DNA of 64,000 nucleotides from Syngnathus acus (lineage: Eukaryota > Chordata > Actinopteri > Syngnathiformes > Syngnathidae). The stretch spans positions 4,113,053-4,177,052 of the forward strand of contig NC_051093.1 in assembly GCF_901709675.1 (NCBI RefSeq), given 5' to 3'. A program made the position numbers and the translations under genes. Each line of letters starts with the position of its first letter. The first letter of the stretch is position 1. Positions 1 through 12,698 of this stretch are shown one piece after another. Below the pieces are notes generated by a model. The model had not been told where the DNA came from, did not search any database, and saw only the letters and a program-made list of their open reading frames with translations.

Positions 1-577
1 TGTACGACTCTTCTTTGGTTACCGTTTCAGCCTCCATCAGTTATTTTCAAAATCTTGCTGCATTCTTGAAGTACAAATTGTTAAAAAAAAATAAAAATAA
101 AAAACAAAAAGGTGCGAAGACTTGTGCAAACGCCCAAAAGAACAATATGAATACATCGTGGCACTTTTACCATATGTACAGTAGGTTCGGGCTGTACGAT
201 TACGTGAAAAGTCCTTTTTAACTAAATGAGATTTTTATAAAAATAAAAAATAAAATAAAAGTGCTCTCAAAATTGTATTGAAAAAGTGAGAATGCTGACT
301 CAGACTGACGGTAGAGGCAAATGTAACTTAAATAAACATAAAAAAAAAAACCTCTTTTGCGCTAAGCTCACTTTAAAATGTCCAAACATTATTTTCCCGC
401 TCCTCCTTCACCAAAAACTCATTGTAGATGGATGAACGACCGGAACCAGTTTGGGTTACTTCTTGCGACCCAATTCGGGTGGGGAAACTAGTTCTGTTTA
501 AAACGAGGAACCCGTCTTCTTCATTCTCGTTGTTTCCCCGACTGAGTCCAAACGAGCGTCTCTAAAGCGCGTCTCCT
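1..577 (-). other. 3' flank of stk17-like gene
   Basis: This stretch lies beyond the stop codon of the minus-strand kinase gene. It should hold the 3' untranslated region, but I see no convincing AATAAA on the minus strand, so the transcript end is not placed. The DNA is AT-rich with A runs at 82-110 and 340-350. No second gene is visible. Confidence 0.4.
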
Positions 578-3500
578 TCAGCAGATGAGCTCTTGCTGTA
601 TTTCGGGCCGAGGGACGAAGGGCGGCTCGGTGAAGGAGAACGAGCCGCAGCCCGTCTTCAGCTCGCCCTGGCACGGGCACGCCAGGTACGAACCCATCAG
701 GCCCAGTTCCGGGGACGGCGCCGGGCTCTCGGGCTCCGACTCCTCGGACTGGCTGCTGTCGCCAGTGTCGGGTTCATCCAAGGACGACAAAGACGGCGTG
801 GCGTGGAGTTGCACGAGGGGGTGGGGGTTCAGCCAAGGGTGGCTCAGACATTCCTCCGCCGTGGCTCTCTTCCTAGAAACACAACAACATCACAGATGAG
901 TAAAGATTTTTTTTTACATAACCAAAATGGAACAAAAAAAAAAAAAAAAGCTTTTACTCGGAAAATGTTCCCATCATTTAATCTCGGAGAATAGATTGCT
1001 TGTTATTCTTTTTCTTCAGTTTTTATTGGATTCATGTTGAATAAATCAGAACGCTTCTGCTGGGGGATGACGAGTCAAGTGACTGGACCCAAATGACTCA
1101 TGCGTCTGTTTTGAAGTTTTCGTAACAGAAATACGATAAAATTAAGTCACAAGTTGCGCAAGAGGAAACCGATTTTTGCCTTATGTGCTCATTTCAGACG
1201 CATTTCCGGCTTGACTTACATCCTGAACGTCAACTCGTGTCTATGCTAACCTCACCTGGGGTTTTTCACCAACAGGGACTTGATGAAGTCGACAGCCGGC
1301 GGCGAGACGTCCTGGAAGGTGTCGTGCGAGTACTCCACGCTGACCTGAGAGATGTTGAGAAACGTCTCTTGCTTGTCTTCTCCCAAGAAGGGCGACTCGC
1401 CGGTCAGCATGACGTAGGTCAGAACCCCGATGCTCCTGATCGCGTGAGAAGACAGATGACTGTCAGCTTTGTGACGCGTTTTTAGCCTTGATGGAGGAGG
1501 AGCTACGGAGTACACTCACCACATGTCTGTTGCAGTGGTGATGGGTTCGTAGCTGAGAATCTCTGGTGCTAGAACACAAATGATCTTGATTAGCCAATGG
1601 CTAATAATATTTTTGAGCGTATGTGAATGCACATATAGATTTCCCCCCCCAAAAATGTGTGAAGTGACTGTGGAGGGAAGTATCGAGACTCACCAACATA
1701 CTCAGGAGTACCCAGAATCTCCCGGACTTCGCTAATGCTGTCCACGCGTCTGGACAGGCCGAAGTCCACAATCCGGATGTCACCCAGTGGCCTGGCGCTC
1801 GTCAGCAAGATGTTCTGTGGCTGCGGGGATCGGAGGGACTGAGGTTACGTAAGCGCCAAACTTGGTAGCGGATGGGATTTGGCGCTTGGTTTGAGATGAA
1901 AAGCAGCCCCCCCCCCCCGGAGGATTTGGAAGTCGTCAGTCGGCATCTCGCCGAGCGTCTGATCTGAGCTAAGCCAATCAGGGAGAGCGGGGTCGGACTT
2001 CGCATCCGATGACTAAGTTGTTGCGGCGCACAATGGCTTGGACTAATTCCAGATTTGCTTGGGAACCGAATCCCCTGACACCCCAATCGCGGACCCATTA
2101 GGGATTACTTTTATCAAGATGACATGTTTTCTGGTGGAGGAACCGGATACTTAAGGACAACGACCCATCAAAAAAAATGAAAGCCTTTAAGTAATATCCT
2201 TCATCTAGTGTTATTAGACCCCCCCCCATGAGAACTAGGCTGCGTGCCGGAGTTACATAAGCTAAATACCGCCGCCACGTTCAGGGCATGGACTTTATAG
2301 AGCATCTTACCTTCAGGTCCAGATGCACCACATTGTTGTGATGCAAGAAGGCCACCCCCATCAGGATCTGCCGGGCCAGCCGGATGACGTCTTTCTCCGT
2401 GAAGGCGTCGTCGTTGTCGGCGACGCATTGGTCAAAGATCTCGCCGCCGGCAGCGCTGGGAAAAGAACAGGGAGGGAAAAACTGAGTCGGGAGAAGACGA
2501 GAGGTATTATGTATATAATATAAATATATAAATGCCAATCAAGTTTGATTTTCATCGTTACATAACGCCACGTCTCTGTGTACTTTGGCTTGATAACAGG
2601 TCCATATCTGAGCTAATGGTAGCCACTTCATTTCTCACGAGCTAATCATGACAGAGTGAGTTGGCATGTTTAGATAAGGAGCGATACCCGGGGTGGCTTG
2701 ACTGTTATATGGGTCAAGTTACCATAGCTGCAAAACATTGTGTTCTATATCTTCAAAATGCAATCAGGCTTTCTCCAAATGGAGCGAAATATCTGATGCG
2801 CTTTTGGATATCTGCATTTGTATCGCTTGATAGGCGTCAAATGTGAATTAGAAACTGCCGTGTAGCATAAGTGATAAAAGTTCGAGAAAATCTCGGTAGC
2901 GAGATCCTCCGATACAACAAGGTCAACCCACCGAAAAACTGGAAGCATGTGTGGAGGATTTAAACGGTTACACGTGCTTTTTATCTTTCGGAGGAATCGT
3001 CGTGAGGGGGTTACGCAACGACGTCGGCCTCCCCGACGCTGCGTCCACGACCGGTTTCAGCTGTGCAAACAGCGCTGATGTTTTGCTGGATTTGGGGGGG
3101 GGGGATCTGATCCGCTTTGTTGTGATCCCTCGAGCTTGGCTCTGCGTTTACGGTTAAATTTCTGAAAGCGCTATAAGAGAAATATGTTTTTCCGCCTCAG
3201 TTTCACATTTTATAAAACAGTTAAGACAGTAAACGTCTGTGTTCATCAAGAAGATTTTTGGATCTTTCCAGAGAGCAAACGCTCTCACGATTTGAGATGT
3301 TCCCCCCCCCCCCCCCCCCGTACGGCGAGCAGCCAGATTAAAGCCCGCGATCGACCACATGGGGGAATGGATGAGGTCGGATCAGCCTTAAATCTCCGAG
3401 TAAGTGGCTATTAAACACGAGGGTGGGGGGGCTGTCCGGTCCAGTAAGTTTTAGGACCTCCGGGTTGCTGCCAGATTTTAAAAAAAGACCAGTGAGGTCA

Positions 3501-6500
3501 TCGGAGCTTCGGCCCAGTGTAGACAATGCAAGATTGGAAAAGCAAATGGGGGGAGGACAGAGGGGGGGGGGGGGGGGGTGTTTTTCAAAATGTAAATAAA
3601 TGAAAACAGGAAATTAAAAGATAACTTTCAAATCACATCCTAGCCAGGGTAAACTAAAAGTCCTCACGATAGTTCCGAAGATTCAAACCTGACTTTTCAT
3701 ACAGACTACCCAGGCTAGTCATTTTTTTTTTTTTTTTTTTTTTTGGTGGGGGTTGTGGTAAACTACTGACTGCAGCTGCACGTGAAGCGCTGCGAAACTC
3801 GCGTCTACTTCACAGACAAGACTGCGGATGTGGTTGCGGCTATGTCAAAAATGTGTGACAGCGTGTGTGCGAGTGTCTTTGGCGGCCGGCGCGCTACTTT
3901 TAGCAGCTTTGCTTTGTGCCGCTTCACGGGAAATGGAAAAAAAAAAAAATGAGTGCAAATGCTGCTGTGGAGCTAACCTGCGGTGCTACTTCCCGCATTT
4001 GCATTTCGTGAGAACGCTCGGCCTAACATAGCGACAAAGCCGCAACGAGACTACTTAGCGTTTTCAACCACACGGTTGTTTACGAACGTGTTTCAATTTC
4101 CTGTGAGCGTGTAAAGGTATTCCGCAAACTAATCCCTCACGCACTTAAGTGACGACCCACATTTTGTTGCTCGTTTGTATAACCGCCATATTTCAAAGCT
4201 AGAATTTCTAAGCAAATCCTTTTGAACCCACTTTAATTCTGCGAGCTTTTCATTCTTACCATTCCAACACCAGGACGATCTCGGTGGCCGTCTCGTAGAC
4301 CTCGTGCAAGGCCACCACGTACGGGTTGCACTTGGCCAGCTCCAACACGGCGATCTCATTGAGGATGTCCACGCGGCAATCCTGACCCTTCCGCCGCTTG
4401 CGTAGGAACTTGGCAGCGTACTGCTTGCCCGTTGCCTTCTCCGTGCACTTCTTCACCACCGCAAATTTTCCCCTGGAGACAGACAAATCAAAAAAACAAT
4501 CATTACTCTCAGAAAAGGACAAGATGCCTGGAATAGTGCTAACATGCCACAATGGGGCCACACACACACTGACAAAGAACGGCCAAGTGGTTTCATTGGA
4601 CAGCACAGATGTTGCTATTGAGCTCAAATGTGTGCGCAGGAAATGCCATTCGACACTCAGAATTTTTTTTTTTTTCCCCTGCTTGGAAGGTTTGACCAGG
4701 CGGCAAGCAAATATTGAAGATTGCCAGTATAACATCAAAAGTTATGGAATAGCGGAGAACCTTGCAGATAGTAAACGAGATGTTGCCTAAATGTTCTGGG
4801 CGTTCACAATGTTCATTAGTCAAAGGTCGAGATGTCCACCCCAGCACATAATGACCCCCCCCTCCCCTTCCTCCTCTTTCTTTTTCAACACAGCTGACAG
4901 CAACATGGACAAATGGACTGACGCCTCCACACAGAAGCCGTGACAGTCGTACAAAAACGTCGCCAGTTGGTACCGCGGACCACCCACCTGACCAGCGGTG
5001 AGTTTCATTGGCTCAACGTTTAGCTCCAGCTAGCATGTTTTGAAAGTGACCACAATGTACCTGAAAGGGTCCAGTCAGCGCGGTGCTGCTCGTTTTTCCC
5101 TACACCAAATCTGGCCTCACCGTTTGTGGTCCGGAGCTTCTGGGTCATTGTGCAAAGAATGTAAAAAGGCAAAACCCCCGTCAGAGCTTTTTCTCAAGTT
5201 AATTAGCCCCCATGGAGAAGGGGGGACATGAACTACATGTGTGATGAAAAGACGCGCTCAATGGCCACAGAGGGCGGCGAGCGGGGGTCTTTTCAAACAG
5301 GAGTCAAAGGTCACCAAACATGGCTGTCATCCAAAAGGGGCTGTTAGACCAAAGCACATTTTTATGCACGTCACAGCATTTTGCGTCCTTGCATTATTAG
5401 AGTAGTTATGATGTCATATTTGTAAATGTAAATCTATTATCATTCGGACTCTTGAGTAATGAACTAACTTCCTGCGGAATTTTGCACCATGACAAAAGAC
5501 AGGGAACCGTGCATGCAATAGAGGCCCCAGCGGTGATGTCATCGATAATAAAAGGAGCTGATGGAGTAACATTTAATATCCGGCTGCAAACAAGCTCAAC
5601 ATCCCCCTCGTAAGTGTGTTACCTATAAATCTAAAATCACACACACATACAGTACACACTTACAAGGGCCAATTTCAAACTGATGTCGCAGGGAGAAAAT
5701 ACATCGGGGGTGAGGGTTTGACATCTGTGAAGGGGGGGGGGGGGGTCCTGCAAGAAATTTACATGCTCCCCTATCCCAGCTCAGACATCCTTTTATTTCT
5801 TTATTTAGACTTTTGGTGCAGGGATGAGCTCAGATACTATTTAAAAAGGTGTGATTAGACTTTCTAATGTCACCCTTGCTCACCTTATTTGCCCGTGTGC
5901 TCGAGAGACAGAAATATTCAAACACCTCATGGTGTGAGTCAGCAGGCGCTAAGCAGAAGCAGAATCGTTCTGTAAAATTAGTACGTATCAAATTACGACT
6001 TGAGGTTCGGAGTTCAATTTTCAGCTCAGGGTTTCCTTCATGTGTGGAGTTTCTCCAGGCAGGTATTCAAATTTTCTTCCCACATTCCAAATTGTCCTTA
6101 GGTATGCGAGTGACTGCTCGTCTTGTAAGTGCCCCTCACTTTTGGGGGGACTCGTCCGCCTCTAAGCCAGAGAATGAATGAACAAACTTCAACACAGTCA
6201 TGTTGCAAAAAATAGATTCGAAAATGTTTGTACTCGCACATCTGAACTTTCAAAATTACAAACCCCGCACGCGTCTCACTCACACGTGCCTGACGCCAAC
6301 GAACTAATATGATTAACGCAATCACTTGAGCTTCCAAAGCGCCGTGTGACGCGTTTCATTCGAGACTTTTTTTTTTTACGGCTCAGTGGATACAAACAAA
6401 CTAATCAGCCAAAGACAGCACTTACCGGCCTAGTTCTTTGGCAGCCAGCTCGTAATTGTCCGAGAAAGGATCCAATCTTATCCTGGTGTGGACTTCTGCA

Positions 6501-6544
6501 ATCATGCCGCTCTTGTTGTCAATCTTCGCAGCGCTGAGCATCAT
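578..6544 (-). CDS. stk17a: DRAK-family serine/threonine kinase (STK17A-like), 7 coding exons
   Basis: Coding exons on the minus strand are 6544-6426, 4472-4260, 2455-2311, 1820-1694, 1568-1520, 1435-1256 and 872-578. They join to 1128 nt (375 aa), all with GT-AG junctions. The kinase domain spans about residues 34-293: glycine loop ELGRGKFAVV, lysine K61 in YAAKF, catalytic D157 in HLDLKPQN, D178 in DFG and APE at 202-204. The KRRKGQDCR insert and [11 protein letters not shown] are DRAK hallmarks and resemble STK17A more than STK17B. The tail (293-375) is acidic and serine-rich and differs from both mammalian tails, so this may be the fish paralogue called stk17al. STK17 kinases are pro-apoptotic, calmodulin-kinase-related enzymes found in the nucleus and cytoplasm. 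The start is the first of two tandem ATGs at 6544. Family certain; paralogue uncertain. Confidence 0.93.
5990..6180 (+). repeat. Decayed interspersed repeat in stk17 intron 1
   Basis: The phrases GTGTGGAGTTT, CTTCCCACATTCCAAA and TGTCCTTAGGTATG, in this order, resemble a very common teleost interspersed repeat I recall, whose consensus reads through gttcgattcc, gtgtggagtttgc, cctcccacattcc and gcccctaggtatg. The copy is degraded. Its exact ends cannot be set by eye. Confidence 0.45.
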
Positions 6545-6760
6545 TAAGCAAAGTTTAAATCAACTGTCTCGGGACAAAACAAAAGTGCTGTAGGGGGATC
6601 AGGTAGAGCTGAACATGGTAATAAAATATGTCAGCATCGGACAGAGGCGTGCAAGAATAATCCAAGTTGCAAGGAATGTGACTGACTGCTGTTCAAATTG
6701 CTCCGACTGCCTCTCCTCGTTCCGGTTAATAAGCTGCTACTGCAGGCCCGCCCATGTCTG

Positions 6761-6784
6761 TGACGTCACCGGTTTTGGGCCAAT
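6761..6784 (-). promoter_or_regulatory. CRE and CCAAT box upstream of stk17
   Basis: A full palindromic cAMP response element TGACGTCA lies at 6761-6768, with CCAAT at 6780-6784. Both are about 220-240 bp upstream of the stk17 start codon at 6544. This is a typical core-promoter pairing for CREB/ATF and NF-Y. Binding is inferred from the motifs only. Confidence 0.55.
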
Positions 6785-7754
6785 CGGATTGCGGGCAATA
6801 ATAGAAAAGGGGCGCGGCCATGTTGAGCGCTCGCTGCCCTGTGAAACGTTCAGGTCACACGAGTTTGCAGGTAAAAACCACATTCCAAAATTTCCAGACG
6901 ACTACATTTCAGCACAGAACTGACTGTACTTACTGGTTGAAACTAGCAGAGCAGAGATAAACTTGGCTGTAATTTAAAAATGTATTTTTAATCTATATTA
7001 TTGAATAAAGCTGTGTAGTATTTTAGTAATTTAGTATCTCATGCTGGTAAGCGTAAAAAAAATAAGAAGAAGCTTTAGCCATCAGTCTGACTGGTGGATG
7101 TATTCTGTATTGTACAACTATATGATAACAGAATAAACACATTTAAAAAAAACACATTATTAGGCTTACAGCACATAATAATACTGGTAATATGTCTGGT
7201 AAATGAGAATATTTCCTTTTACCCATTTCCAATAGTGCCAGTTAACATTTGAATCGAGGTCGAAGCGTTGTCTTTCATAAAGACTTTCTTTGGTTAGCCC
7301 TTGCCACTAAGCACAGTGTCTTCACAAGCCATATGTGCTTTTGCCAAGTACGCTGGGTGCCTTCATCATTGTCTTTTTTTTGCCAACCGGGCTTGGCTGT
7401 GTTGCAGCTGTGCAGGTGAGACTCGACTGGGAGAGTGCCGACCAGAGGAATGCTGAGCATCCCGAGGCGTTGCCTGGGATGAGTCAACGTGGAAAGTGAT
7501 GACGATCCCGACAGACTGGCTGTAAACGACAACTAACAGTTCACCGACAAATAGCTGCAGTCTAAGCGGTCCGGGGCGTGTCAAGGCAAGGGCAGCATTT
7601 GTTTTGAACAACAAACGACATCAAAAACGATGAAGTTAAGTACGCTTAAATGAGGTTTTCTATGAAATCCAATCATTGTGAATATTTAACACAGGATGGC
7701 CAAAGTGGTTGGGGTCATAGATCAGGTCAAACGAAAGAGGCCATTTTGAAAATA

Positions 7755-7860
7755 TAGGGAGTAAAAGTAAATAGTTGACAGAAAAATACATATTCGAGTA
7801 AAGTTCGGGTTCCTGAAGATTCTACTTAAGTACAGTAGCAAAGTATTGGTAATTGATTAC
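7755..7860. repeat. Decayed MITE-like repeat (acttaagtacagta type)
   Basis: The segment contains ACTTAAGTACAGTAGCAAAG and a preceding run of AGTAAA-type words. It recalls an abundant fish MITE whose core reads tacttaagtacagtaactgag. It is strongly decayed and its borders are unclear. Confidence 0.35.
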
Positions 7861-10800
7861 ATCCTGCCAATGGCTAATTGCGCTCGCAGGTCAATGATGA
7901 TTATTATGTCCAGTTAGCATAGAGCTAACCAAACTGTGTGTGCTGGTGTCATGGCTCACGGCGTTGCACATTTTCTAGTGGTACGTCACATGCTACGCAC
8001 ACAAGACACGATTGTCCGTTTTTAGCCTAGCAAAGCTAATTGTGTTGCCGCCAACAGGCAGTGATGTCAAAGACTGCCATTGACGGCGGACATTCCACGA
8101 GTTCCCCCTGAGTCATTAACGCATTGCGTAACCTAAACGGTACCTCTACAGAGCCTTGACCCTTCCACCATCTTTCCAACAAGCCAGGGGTCAAAGTGCA
8201 GAGGAGACTCATTGGCCGACTAGCGGCTATGATCCGGGCACAGGAAAGCAAACCAAAACACATACCAGAGAATTATCCTGCCAGCTCGCAATTTAACTCG
8301 CATAAATGTGAGAAGTTATGTCGTGACCTTTCTGACGTGCGAGAGCAAAACAGACCTGGGTTTTGTTTGGGCCCCGTCCTGCTCAAGAATTCAACATGTG
8401 GACATGATTGAATCGTACACAATGGGGATTCAGCAGCAGGTAAATGATCTGCGGTGCATCGAGTAGCTTTTTTTTAGACCTAGGATAGGCGTGTGTTTTT
8501 CAAAGAATTAGTTAACAGCCACTATGTGCAAATTGTGGCTTTATTCACTTGATTAAAAATACCTTTCTTGTTCTACAACTCTTCACACCTTTTGGCATGT
8601 CATTGGAAGCAGGCCATCGAAGCGTTGAGCTACACTTGAGACATATCGGTTGCCAAAAAGCGTCCGTGACACGTAAATGTTCAATATTTGTCCCCCCTCG
8701 GGATTCTGCCTTTTGGCCTTTTGCCTATGTAAACACACAATCTGGTTTTCTCCTTTTTCAGTTTCTGTGGCCCAGTTCTAAGCAACACAGGTGATGTGGG
8801 ACCAATGAGGAAGGCCCGAAGATGGCAAATAAGTGAGTGACGTATCCTTGTGAGGTACTTTACAAGAGCTAATGTAGAGGAAAGTCAAACAACCTCGTCT
8901 GAGTGTATTTACTTTCTCCCCGGCCTTTTCTCCCGTCCTTTTTGTTAGGAAAATTTGACCCATTTAACAGGAATTCACCATGACAAAACCGTGGAACAGT
9001 CGAGAGTGCGAGAAAGCGATTGCAAGTGATAAGATTCAAAGTCGTTGTAATCTGATCGAAATCCACTCAGTCCTTACGAGGCACTTGTGTCATTTACATA
9101 CAAATACTACTTACAAAAATAGATGTGTTATTTTACATTTTATACAATCCTGCTCATTTATTTTATATTAGTCTGGATTGTTGAAATTTGTTGCACAAAT
9201 TATGGATTTGTCTTTTTGCAAGTTTGCTGTGTTGAAAACGCTGATTCCCGACAGTTAGCTATTATGTCGGTCGTTTTGCGACTTGTAATTTGTAAGTCGC
9301 TATTTAGCGAGATGATTTAACGCGGGCTTACACCTCATAAAATCTAACGGTCCCCTGCCCGGGTTGATTTAAGTTGCTTAAACACGCCACCCACATCTGA
9401 AGCACTCCCAATTTCCACTTTTCCCGCCCCTTTGCCACGCAACAACAACAACTCGTTGGTGGCCCGCATGGGAAAGATCAGCCGTGTTCTCAAACTCTAA
9501 AAGTCATTTGATGTGCACTGCTGGTATTAAAAAGTTAAATTCCTCGACCCCCAAAGCGGGGAGAAAAAACACCTAGGGGATAAAAACAAGATGTGTGATA
9601 AGCTATTTTGTGATCTTAACAGGAGCGTAATGTGTGGGCTTCAAAAGAGATTTCAAGTCAGCGTTGCCTTATTAAAAAGTGACGTTTGCCTGTGGAATGT
9701 TTAGACAGAGTTTTAGTGTACTAGCTAAGAGCGGATATTGATGTACTTGCACACGGGAGCCGTAAGAGACCTGTGAATATGACTATTAATGATTTATTTA
9801 ATAATTCATGGCAACCTATACAAGATGACACCAGTGACCTTAATTAGCGCGATAGAAAATGGAGGCGTGGCTTTAGCATCAGAACTGGCGTGTCCATATC
9901 GAGCTTTTTGCCGTTACCGGAAGGGCGTGATTGTTGAACGAGCGAGCGGGCGACTTTGCAGGTACAGAGATGTTTTGCCGTAACCTCACCGCAGGAATGC
10001 ATGACAAGCTTCTCGTGAACTCACTTTTGCATGTCGTGACAAAGAAATAAGTGGTAAAACCAGCAGCAGGTAAAATGATTTTTTTCACCCTAGTTGGAGT
10101 CAGAGCTGGAGGAAGAGTGGCTTAATAACTTTATTTTAGTTGGGAATATATATCATATTTTATAGTTGAGAAATGGACTTGCAAAAATAACGAACAATAA
10201 ACTTTGGAATCCATCAAGAGACAGAGCAGACCGAGGACATCACATGAAATCAGAAGAAATCACAATGGCGGAGGAGAAGAAAGCTAGAAAGAAAGCAGCA
10301 GGAAGCGGGGAAACGGATCCATTTGGAATGTCTGACTCAGGAGAGAAATGGAAAACATTTATTGAGCTGGTTGTGGTGGGAGTGTTTGGGCCTGAAGGAC
10401 AGAAAGAAACATCAACTCAAGACGTGGGATGAAATGGCTATCAAACACTGTTTCATTCTCCTGTCAAGCCCCTAAACTAGGCTGCGCAAACGTCTCATTT
10501 TAGTATCGTTTGGAATTCTACAGAACATGTCTGACGCACAATTTCCCCTCACAGTAGCCCAAGGAAATGGAAGAAATAAGCCACTGGCAAAAAAAAAAAA
10601 AAGCGGTTGATGCAGTGAAACCTCACACTTTAATACCTTTAAATCCAAATGAGTATTAAATGTTTTGGAAGCCAAAACCAGCGCCTGGTTTTGCTTTCCA
10701 AAGTGACACCTTCTTTTTCCAACGTGCTTGCAATAGAGGCGACACTTGTTTTAAGGACACACCAACCTTGTGTGGTCCGGTTCACTTCAAGTTAAAGCCC

Positions 10801-11424
10801 AGGGTCCAAATGCTGCTAATGAAGTCTTCCAAATGCTAATTTTAACGATCTACTTGCAAATACGTCGGAACGTAATAGCAGCTAATGTTTTCGACAAACT
10901 CCTACTAAATCTCGACCAGAAGCGGCTGCAAAATGAGCCTCGTGATGACGTGAGGTGTCACGACCAATCTGGAAAACTGGCTATTGGATCCCTTTGGAAA
11001 ATGGAAGCCCTGCTACCCATCGTCACGTGTCAGCACTCCGTGGAGAATTTGTACGGGATCGAGGCATTCCACGTGAGCTCATCTGAAGGAAAAAACAACG
11101 CTCTGGCTAAAGGTGTCGCTAGAACAAATGCACAGAATGTACACAAGTTGTACCTTGGAGAGATGAAACAATTCGGCTGCGGGCGACCGCATCCATCATG
11201 CGTCCTCCAGCTGTCGGCCTGTGCAGCTCACTGGTTTCTGTAGGGGGGTGGGGGGGGCAACGGCAGGTGCGTGTGTCCATATGTCACATGGCAGGGGGTC
11301 AGAGGTCATCTTGAGCCGGCTGATTACCCGCTGAAGCGTGGCTTGTGTTTGTTTGATGAGTCGTCACGCAAGATTTTGGCATGAAAGAGGAAACCGGGCT
11401 CGACGGAGAAAACAGAATCAAGTT

Positions 11425-11475
11425 CTCACACCAGAACTTCAAAACTGTAAGGCAGACGTACTAAGCAGTCATCCA
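11425..11475 (-). repeat. Short fragment of the common teleost interspersed repeat
   Basis: Read on the minus strand, GTCTGCCTTACAGTTTTGAA matches the 'atctgcctcacagttctgag' portion of the repeat family also seen at 5990-6180 and 17215-17285. Only about 50 bp are recognisable. Confidence 0.35.
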
Positions 11476-12368
11476 ACGTTTGTAGACACGCTAACCACCG
11501 GACGAGCGTGCTGCCAGCTCATAAAATCATTAAGATGAAAAGTATTGGCGAGGAGAAATAATAACAGGACTAAGATGATTGAAGAGTCAACATCAACTGG
11601 GAATGATTAGTGGAATCAGCAGGCAGATCCATCTGCGATGTGGATGCATCAGCAAGACAAATTAGCGGCGCTGTCGTGCATTATGCATGATGACAATCAG
11701 GAAATGCAAGGGGACAGCTTGCAACGCCACTCTTTGGCCCTTTGTGCCCCGACGTCAAGCCAAGGGGGGGAGGAAGGTCATAGGTCAGTCAGTGGTGCAA
11801 ATCCTCTTTTTTTTTACCGCAACGGCAATAGCGGTTAGCTTGAACAGTTGTTCGTGTATTTGCATATGACATCGACTTCCCGGACTACGTTTGAACTCGC
11901 TGAACTCAAATTTTGCATGACATGCTTCCAAAGTTTCCAAGTCCTGCAGACAAAAGATTCTTTTGTCCGGATCGCCGTCGCCTCTCGGGGTCAAGCCTCC
12001 GCAGAGCGAGCGTTGTTCTCACAGGAAACGAGAGCGTCCGTGGACACAGCTGTCGGACTGTTAAGTCTCGTGAGCGTCTCGTGAGTGTCACGACGGCGAA
12101 GCCCGACCGTGCCAAGAATGTGGCACCACTATGATGGATCTCAAGGAATATTCCCCGCTGACGCAAAAGGACCGGGCCGCATGGAATCCGCTGCCACTTT
12201 GTTGCTAAACTTGAGGCAAGAGTGAGAGAAAGCAAAAGACTATACGGACAAAAGTATTTGGACAATGCGGCCATTCCGTTCTCCAATTTAAGACATCCAG
12301 CGCTAGTGCTAGCATAGCACCTAAAACCCAATCAACGAGAATGTCTTTTTATTTTACATACTGTACAC

Positions 12369-12698
12369 CACATGTGTCAAACTCAAGGCCCGGGGGCCAG
12401 ATACGGCCCGCCACATCATTTTATGTGGCCCGCGAAGACAAATTGTGCATCAAATTCGTGTCATTACTCGAATTGCAAATTGTCTTCACTTTTAATCATA
12501 TCTTTTTTTTAAATATTTGACCAGTTTTTACTCGTCTGATTTGAAAACGAGTTATTTGTCAGTTTGCTTTGTCGCTTTTTTTTACTGTATATGACATGAG
12601 GTGCTCATACATTTATTTGGGTTGACAATCATAATGGCCCTCCAAAAGAAACTATGACTACAATGCGGCCCATGAAAAAAATGAGTTTGACACCACTG
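12369..12698 (+). mobile_element. Non-autonomous hAT-type MITE, copy 1
   Basis: The element is 330 bp. It begins CACATGTGTCAAACTC and ends GAGTTTGACACCACTG, a roughly 16-bp imperfect terminal inverted repeat. It is flanked by a perfect 8-bp duplication CTGTACAC at 12361-12368 and 12699-12706, the signature of hAT transposases. Internal GGCCCGGGGGCC and TGCGGCCC blocks are shared with the copies at 26422-26776 and 38755-39145. It has no coding capacity. Confidence 0.85.

Noticed and set aside
585-994. Overlapping plus-strand frames opposite the last stk17 exon
   Set aside because: They are antisense shadows of the GC-rich coding exon 578-872.
10770-11243. 157-aa plus-strand open frame in the stk17-hsd17b1 spacer
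   Set aside because: No recognisable domain, no splice-supported continuation, and chance-like composition.
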